The notes beneath the pieces are model-generated. The model was not told the DNA's origin, searched no databases, and worked only from the letters and a program-made list of their open reading frames with translations. 18,731 nucleotides of DNA. Origin: a bacterium. Lineage in GTDB: Bacteria; Babelota; Babeliae; Babelales; Vermiphilaceae. Made by a program: the position numbers and the translations under genes. Of the stretch, positions 14,823 through 18,731 are shown piece after piece; the first letter of the stretch is position 1; every line of letters starts with the position of its first letter. The stretch is taken from contig DAOVGZ010000008.1 of the NCBI GenBank assembly GCA_030672115.1, positions 1 through 18,731 on the forward strand, in the 5' to 3' direction.

Positions 14823-15413
14823 ATGAATATTTCGTTTATCTTTTTTATTAGTCTTTTTGTTTTACCTCGCTTATGTCTGTGTTCAGACTATACAAAAATG
14901 ACGATTAAGGGATACCTAAAGCTCCTACACAACATTAAAACCCTTGAAAAAAAACACAAAAAAATAACCTCCAAAATTATAAAACTCGAGTCAATCGAAA
15001 ATGATACGAAACATTCAAGTGAAGTTTTTTCTAGATATGAAGCCACAGCTTTGCAGTCGACCTTCCACCCTTATTCTAATGATATTATCATTAATAATAT
15101 TATCTATTACGATCCCCGCGGAAAGCTTTTTCCATTGCTAATTAAAATACCAAAAATAAAAAAATTAGAGAGTGTAAAGACAATGACTTTCTTCTCTCGT
15201 TTTTGTTTTAATTTATTTGTTAATAATGAGAGTAATTTACTACATAATGAGGAAGCAGTTATGGAAAATCTTAAAGTTGATAAATATAAATATTCAGAAG
15301 CGAAAATTTTAGAAAAAGAATACCAGTTTAAAAAAAACGAAGAATCCTTGAAGCCAAAACTGTTAAAGGAGGCAAAATTTCGTGATATTGTAATACACCA
15401 TTCTTATTATTGA
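14823..15413 (+). CDS. exported B-type cassette protein, copy 1
   Basis: This 196-residue protein of unknown function begins with signal peptide MNISFIFFISLFVLPRLCLC followed by SDY. The ATG at 14823 is chosen because AGGAG and AAGAAG precede it and because the same sequence surrounds the start of the second B gene; the frame is open upstream into gene A1 but has no merit there. The body is charged and helical, with an Asn/Ile/Tyr-rich middle. It shares with the 16363 protein the signal peptide, SDY-KMTI, and the closing pattern KLL-E--F-D-V---SY. The centres do not align by eye. No catalytic motif is visible. Confidence 0.72.
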   Translation: MNISFIFFISLFVLPRLCLCSDYTKMTIKGYLKLLHNIKTLEKKHKKITSKIIKLESIENDTKHSSEVFSRYEATALQSTFHPYSNDIIINNIIYYDPRGKLFPLLIKIPKIKKLESVKTMTFFSRFCFNLFVNNESNLLHNEEAVMENLKVDKYKYSEAKILEKEYQFKKNEESLKPKLLKEAKFRDIVIHHSYY

Positions 15414-15428
15414 AAAAAAATTCACAAA

Positions 15429-15483
15429 TTATAACAATTTAGTTGCTAAATCACTCAATTCGCTTCGTTCACTATTTTGTAAA
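15429..15483 (+). repeat. 55-bp phoH-tail repeat, copy 2
   Basis: This copy is identical to 13904-13958 and 16881-16935 and lies between gene B1 and the spacer of the next A gene. Similarity to copy 1 continues into the spacer, A promoter and signal peptide. Similarity to copy 3 continues the other way, into the end of gene B (AAAAAAAATTCAC). Confidence 0.9.
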
Positions 15484-15595
15484 AACTTAAACCTCATATA
15501 AAGCTTCCAATTAATTTATACAAAAATAATGTTATTCTCTTTTTAAAGGATTATAGATAATCGGTTCATGAGCTTAATAGGGAGTAGCAAGTCAT

Positions 15596-16333
15596 ATGCA
15601 AAAACAATCATTCATCATCATTCTTCTTTTTTCATCAATATCTACATTTTGTATGCTTAGAACTATTGAATATGATCCTACAGTTAAAAATATAAAAAAA
15701 TACAACACAAAATTTTCGATAATTGAAAAAGACTTTCCTAAACTATCAACAATAATAGATGGCGAGACCCTTAAAAAGAAAATAGGCAATCACTTTGTTT
15801 CACTAGAAAATAAAATCGATCTTAGCGGCAACAAAAGAGTTAACATAAGTTCTCCTATAACCACCATCACAAAAAGCTATATTACTAGCATAAAAAATCT
15901 TATAAAAAACGAAACAACAGTTGACCTTCAAAATGCAGCCTTGGTTAAAAAGAATTACCATCAACACTTCCTTTTTGTACGCGAAAAAAATTTACATAAA
16001 TACGAAAAAAACTATGAAATATTAGTTGAAAAAAAAACAATCAACACATTGAGGGAAGAAAGAACAAAAATAGAAACTCTACAAAAAAAATACAACCGAT
16101 CCCTTAAGGAGGTCTATTTAAACACAGAACTTGTGAAGACAGAAGAATTTTTAGAGAAAATAAATTCTTATTCATTTTCTAAAAAATCACTACGTAAAAA
16201 AGTATCAACAGAACACCATACAGCACAAGCTGGGTGTTGTAAGGTATGTTCCCTATACTGTTGTGCCTTTTCTTTTATATTTAGTCTTAAAGTTATTGAG
16301 AAACTTTTTCCTGATTTATTTCCAAAAAAATAG
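15596..16333 (+). CDS. exported A-type cassette protein, copy 2
   Basis: This 245-residue paralogue of the 14071 product has signal peptide MQKQSFIIILLFSSISTFC then MLRT. Two blocks are almost unchanged from copy 1; a 48-base stretch (15850-15897) is identical in DNA to 14304-14351. The C-terminus is different in sequence but alike in kind: cysteines at 214, 215, 218, 222 and 223 lead into a hydrophobic stretch (AFSFIFSL) and end LFPKK. That ending resembles the short protein at 13495 more than copy 1. Gene B follows after 29 bases. Function unknown. Confidence 0.75.
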   Translation: MQKQSFIIILLFSSISTFCMLRTIEYDPTVKNIKKYNTKFSIIEKDFPKLSTIIDGETLKKKIGNHFVSLENKIDLSGNKRVNISSPITTITKSYITSIKNLIKNETTVDLQNAALVKKNYHQHFLFVREKNLHKYEKNYEILVEKKTINTLREERTKIETLQKKYNRSLKEVYLNTELVKTEEFLEKINSYSFSKKSLRKKVSTEHHTAQAGCCKVCSLYCCAFSFIFSLKVIEKLFPDLFPKK

Positions 16334-16362
16334 TTGTTTCTATACTAGGAGTCTTAAGAAGC

Positions 16363-16866
16363 ATGAATATTTCGTTTATCTTTTTTATTAGTCTTTTTGT
16401 TTTACCTTGTTTATGCCTGTGTTCAGACTATAAAAAAATGACAATTAATGAATACAAAAAAATTCAAAACAATATTAAACCCTCAGAAATAACCTACAAA
16501 ATTAGAACTCTCGAGAAAATCAAAAAAAACGTAAAAATAATTATGACATTTTTTAATACCGGAGATTATAAGCATATCGATTCCATCTTAACAGAGAAAT
16601 ATTTACCAATTGAAAAATCAGTGATAAAAAAAGTGAACACGCATAAAATACCTAAATGGTCTAATATTTGGCTTAAATATTTTGTTGGAATTTCCTCTGA
16701 TCATGCGAAATTTAACCTTGAAATAGATGAATCTAAACTTACATCTGCTACAACTTTCCAAAAAGAACTCATGACTATAAAAACAAAAGAGAAAGATCAC
16801 TTTATGACAAAACTATTAAATGAGACAAATTTTTATGATCTTGTAGTATACAATTCTTATTTTTAA
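16363..16866 (+). CDS. exported B-type cassette protein, copy 2
   Basis: This 167-residue protein starts with the same signal peptide as the 14823 product (one change, R to C), then SDYKKMTINEYKK. The middle is unrelated by eye and shorter than in copy 1, while the end (LLNETNFYDLVVYNSYF) again matches. AGGAG (16347-16351) precedes the ATG. The gene converges on the phoH-like gene, whose stop is only 14 bases away, with just an A-run and weak hairpin between, so the two transcripts may overlap. Confidence 0.72.
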   Translation: MNISFIFFISLFVLPCLCLCSDYKKMTINEYKKIQNNIKPSEITYKIRTLEKIKKNVKIIMTFFNTGDYKHIDSILTEKYLPIEKSVIKKVNTHKIPKWSNIWLKYFVGISSDHAKFNLEIDESKLTSATTFQKELMTIKTKEKDHFMTKLLNETNFYDLVVYNSYF

Positions 16867-16880
16867 AAAAAATTCACCAA

Positions 16881-16935
16881 TTATAACAATTTAGTTGCTA
16901 AATCACTCAATTCGCTTCGTTCACTATTTTGTAAA
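16881..16935 (-). repeat. 55-bp phoH-tail repeat, copy 3 (genuine gene end)
   Basis: This is the coding 3' end of the phoH-like gene, starting exactly at its stop codon. The ERSEL--LA--LL ending is typical of PIN-PhoH ATPases, so this copy is the original and the two upstream copies are derived from it. Confidence 0.88.
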
Positions 16936-18302
16936 TATACAGAACCAAAAAGTCGCTGTCCTTTAAATCGTTCACTTACAACAACTAAACCATTACTGCT
17001 AAAATCTAAATGTGGAGAATCAATTTGATACGGATCGCCAGCTAAAATAATTTTACTTCCATCTCCTACACGAGAAATAAGCGTTTTTATTTCATGAGGA
17101 GTTAAATTTTGGACTTCATCAATTAAAATAAACTGATACGGTATTGATCGACCGCGCATATACGTTATTGCTTCTAAACTTAATTTCCCACGGCGAATAA
17201 GATCATCAACATGCGCTAAGCCACCAGGAAGCATATCTTTATGTTTTTTTCTATGCTTGCGGTTATTTCCATGTTTATCTTTTTTATTTTTCTCGTGTTT
17301 GTAATTATTATGCAGGTCTTGAGCCACCTGCTGCATATGATTACCAGCTGATGCATGATGCACAATAAATTCTATGTTGTCATAAATTGGCAACATCCAA
17401 CTATGAAGCTTCTCATGAATATCTCCTGGCAAATATCCAATATCTTTACCTAAAGGAATAACGGGACGAGAAATAAGCATTTTACTATATTCATCATTTA
17501 TCAAAGACTGATGCAACCCTGCAAGAAGTGCTAAAAATGTTTTCCCTGTTCCTGCTTGCCCAAACAATGTTATCAATTGAACCTCTGGATCTAATAAAAG
17601 ATCTAAAGCCATAAGTTGCTGTGGGTTGCGAGCTTGCATTGGCCAAGCAAAAATAGGATCATCAACTTTTTTAAATTTTTTAAAACCAAGATAACGAAAA
17701 ACAGAATGATTGAACGGATTATTATTACTCTCAACTAAAATAAATTCGTTACGGGTTAATTTTTTTTCTTCAGCAAGTTGTTTTAAAATATCGGGAAATT
17801 CTCGCTTTAACTGCACTGCAGGAACCTGCACACGCTTCCAACCTTGATAAAATTGATCTTGAGTAATTCTTCCTTTTAAATAATCATGCGCCTCAATACC
17901 AATAACATCAGCTTTAACACGAGCATTAAGATCTTTAGAAATAAATACAACGTGGAACTTAAGATTTTTTAACCCCAACGCCATTTTTAAAATATCATTA
18001 TCACCATTTTTTTCTAAAAAAGGAGCTGCTTGAACTATATTTTCTTCAGGAAAAATAATTTTAAGCGTTCCGCCATTTTCTAACGGGACACCGTCACGTA
18101 AACAACCAACATTTCTTAATTTATCCAATATTCTATTTACTTCTCGCGCGTTACGCCCCCTTGAATTACTTTCACTTTTAAAAGAATCAAGCTCTTCTAA
18201 AACAGTAATTGGAATTCCTAAGTTTGCCCCTTCAAATGCATAAATAGACTGCGGATCATACACTAAAACATTTGTATCAAGCAAATATATTTTTTGTGCC
18301 AA
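16881..18302 (-). CDS. PIN-domain PhoH-like ATPase (PhoH2 type)
   Basis: The 473-residue protein joins an N-terminal PIN ribonuclease domain to a PhoH ATPase domain, a family linked to RNA unwinding and cleavage. PIN acidic residues are D9 (LLDTNVLV), E36/E37 with D39, D101/D103 and D124. The ATPase has Walker A GQAGTGKT (248-255), Walker B FILIDE (391-396, D395-E396) and the sensor region IILAGDPYQID (418-428). An insertion at 331-357 is very rich in Lys, His and Asn and may be a flexible RNA-contact loop. The start codon is TTG, supported by AAAGGAG 7 bases upstream and the correct position of the PIN start. Its last 17 codons are the 55-bp repeat of the cassette array. Confidence 0.93.
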   Translation of the reverse strand: MAQKIYLLDTNVLVYDPQSIYAFEGANLGIPITVLEELDSFKSESNSRGRNAREVNRILDKLRNVGCLRDGVPLENGGTLKIIFPEENIVQAAPFLEKNGDNDILKMALGLKNLKFHVVFISKDLNARVKADVIGIEAHDYLKGRITQDQFYQGWKRVQVPAVQLKREFPDILKQLAEEKKLTRNEFILVESNNNPFNHSVFRYLGFKKFKKVDDPIFAWPMQARNPQQLMALDLLLDPEVQLITLFGQAGTGKTFLALLAGLHQSLINDEYSKMLISRPVIPLGKDIGYLPGDIHEKLHSWMLPIYDNIEFIVHHASAGNHMQQVAQDLHNNYKHEKNKKDKHGNNRKHRKKHKDMLPGGLAHVDDLIRRGKLSLEAITYMRGRSIPYQFILIDEVQNLTPHEIKTLISRVGDGSKIILAGDPYQIDSPHLDFSSNGLVVVSERFKGQRLFGSVYLQNSERSELSDLATKLL

Positions 18303-18341
18303 AGCTAATCTCCTTTAAATGAAAAATTTTTATTTGATGCG

Positions 18342-18370
18342 ATATTACCATATCATTACATCAGCGACAA
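18342..18370 (-). promoter_or_regulatory. promoter of the phoH-like gene
   Basis: On the minus strand TTGTCG (18365-18370), 17 bases, then TAATAT (18342-18347) with an upstream TGG, making an extended -10. It is about 40 bases from the TTG start. Confidence 0.6.
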
Positions 18371-18398
18371 ACCAACATCTACTCTTTTGCAACAAGCA

Positions 18399-18407
18399 TG
18401 GTATACT
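18399..18407 (+). promoter_or_regulatory. extended -10 promoter of thrS
   Basis: TGGTATACT (TGn plus TATACT) lies about 60 bases before the thrS ATG. A TTGCAA at 18387 is too close (9 bases) to be its -35. The promoter is divergent from that of phoH. Confidence 0.45.
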
Positions 18408-18467
18408 AATTGCTCATGTAAATCAGCTTTAATGGTAACGTTATGGTCCATTGTCGAGGAAAAGTTT

Positions 18468-18731
18468 ATGGATAAAAAAGAGAACAATAAAAAATTAGAA
18501 ATATTGCGTCACTCCGCAGCACACTTGCTTGCACAAGCATTAACGGAACTCTTTCCAAAAACCATACTAACTCTTGGGCCCGCAACCAAAAATGGATTTT
18601 TTTACGATTTCCTTCCAGAAGAAAACCTAAAAGAATCTGATCTAGAAGCTATTTCTGCAAAAATGTTAGAAATTGCAAACCGCAACCTTGAAATAACACA
18701 GCATGAAATCTCAAAAGATGAAGCAAAAGAA
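18468..18731 (+). CDS. thrS: threonyl-tRNA synthetase, N-terminal part (cut by window end)
   Basis: ThrS charges tRNA-Thr and edits mischarged serine. The visible 88 residues are the start of the editing (N2) domain: ILRHSAAHLLAQALTELFP, where the two histidines of H-S-A-A-H belong to the editing site, then LTLGPATKNGFFYDF. GAGGA lies 7 bases before ATG 18468. Normal ThrS has a TGS (N1) domain of about 60 residues before this point. Here only about 11 residues precede the N2 start; using ATG 18432 would add twelve that do not resemble TGS. The protein therefore seems to lack TGS. AlaRS shares this editing fold but carries it internally, so thrS is favoured. Confidence 0.88.
   Translation, partial: MDKKENNKKLEILRHSAAHLLAQALTELFPKTILTLGPATKNGFFYDFLPEENLKESDLEAISAKMLEIANRNLEITQHEISKDEAKE

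Larger units (their letters stand above)
13904..15428 (+). repeat. cassette 1 of the tandem array
   Basis: The unit consists of the 55-bp phoH tail, a spacer of about 110 bases with regulatory signals, gene A (14071) and gene B (14823). It is homologous to 15429-16880. Spacer, A signal peptide, the A-B junction and the B signal peptide are nearly identical between the units, while gene bodies differ, giving 1525 against 1452 bases. Confidence 0.85.
15429..16880 (+). repeat. cassette 2 of the tandem array
   Basis: This is the second unit: phoH tail, spacer, gene A (15596), gene B (16363). It ends exactly where the genuine phoH stop codon begins, so a third tail copy closes the array as part of the intact gene. 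Confidence 0.85.

Noticed and set aside
16889..16903. Hairpin ATTTAG-TTG-CTAAAT in the 55-bp repeat as a terminator
   Set aside because: The stem is only six mostly A/T pairs with no T-run directly after it. It is too weak to call, and in copy 3 it is coding sequence.
13904..16935. CRISPR array
   Set aside because: The repeats are spaced by about 1.5 kb of coding DNA and derive from a gene end; there are no short spacers and no cas genes.
18387..18407. TTGCAA and TATACT as a standard promoter pair for thrS
   Set aside because: The spacing of 9 bases is far too short. Only the extended -10 is kept.

Overview
The window is an AT-rich, densely coding bacterial segment. It carries housekeeping genes of ordinary bacterial type mixed with poorly recognisable genes for Sec-exported proteins. 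The small tRNA/translation/redox gene set, the strong A/T bias and the many lineage-specific secreted, lysine-rich proteins suggest a reduced-genome, host-associated bacterium. Candidatus Dependentiae (TM6) is my best guess, but that is inference from gene style and not proven here.

Layout. At 1-904 there is the possible end of an upstream gene, then a lysine-rich protein whose signal peptide may lie upstream of its first ATG. At 945-4226, on the minus strand, lie a coiled-coil exported protein, mnmA (tRNA 2-thiolation), a CDP-alcohol phosphatidyltransferase (probably pgsA) and a small exported Cys protein; mnmA and pgsA each have a good promoter. At 4360-6009 is argS. At 6324-7355 is an exported protein with an HExxH zinc-protease signature behind a near-consensus promoter. 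At 7431-7776 is a broken gene with two one-base frameshifts. At 7831-9785 is tsf-pyrH-frr without its usual partner rpsB. At 9863-10038 are tRNA-Lys(CUU) and tRNA-Leu(UAG), running directly into a trigger-factor gene (tig) and then trxB. At 12447-13143 is the compact rpmH-rnpA-yidD cluster.

The accessory region is 13495-16880. It holds a tandem array of two-gene cassettes. Each cassette encodes an exported protein A (signal peptide, variable body, Cys-rich hydrophobic C-terminus) and an exported protein B. A shortened stand-alone A-like gene lies in front. Each cassette is preceded by the same 55-bp sequence. That sequence is exactly the last 17 codons plus stop of the phoH-like gene that closes the array on the opposite strand (16881-18302). 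The three 55-bp copies are identical although the genes between them have diverged, so the phoH tail seems to have served as the recombination junction for cassette amplification or insertion. A GC-rich hairpin between the first A-like gene and the array looks like a terminator and also resembles the end of an IS200/IS605-type element.

After the PIN-PhoH ATPase gene, divergently transcribed thrS begins and runs off the window; its protein starts directly at the editing-domain region with no TGS domain.

The housekeeping genes serve translation (tRNA charging, tRNA modification, tRNAs, EF-Ts, RRF, L34, RNase P), protein folding and insertion (trigger factor, YidD), redox balance, UMP phosphorylation and phospholipid synthesis. 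The exported proteins probably face the periplasm, the surface or a host.
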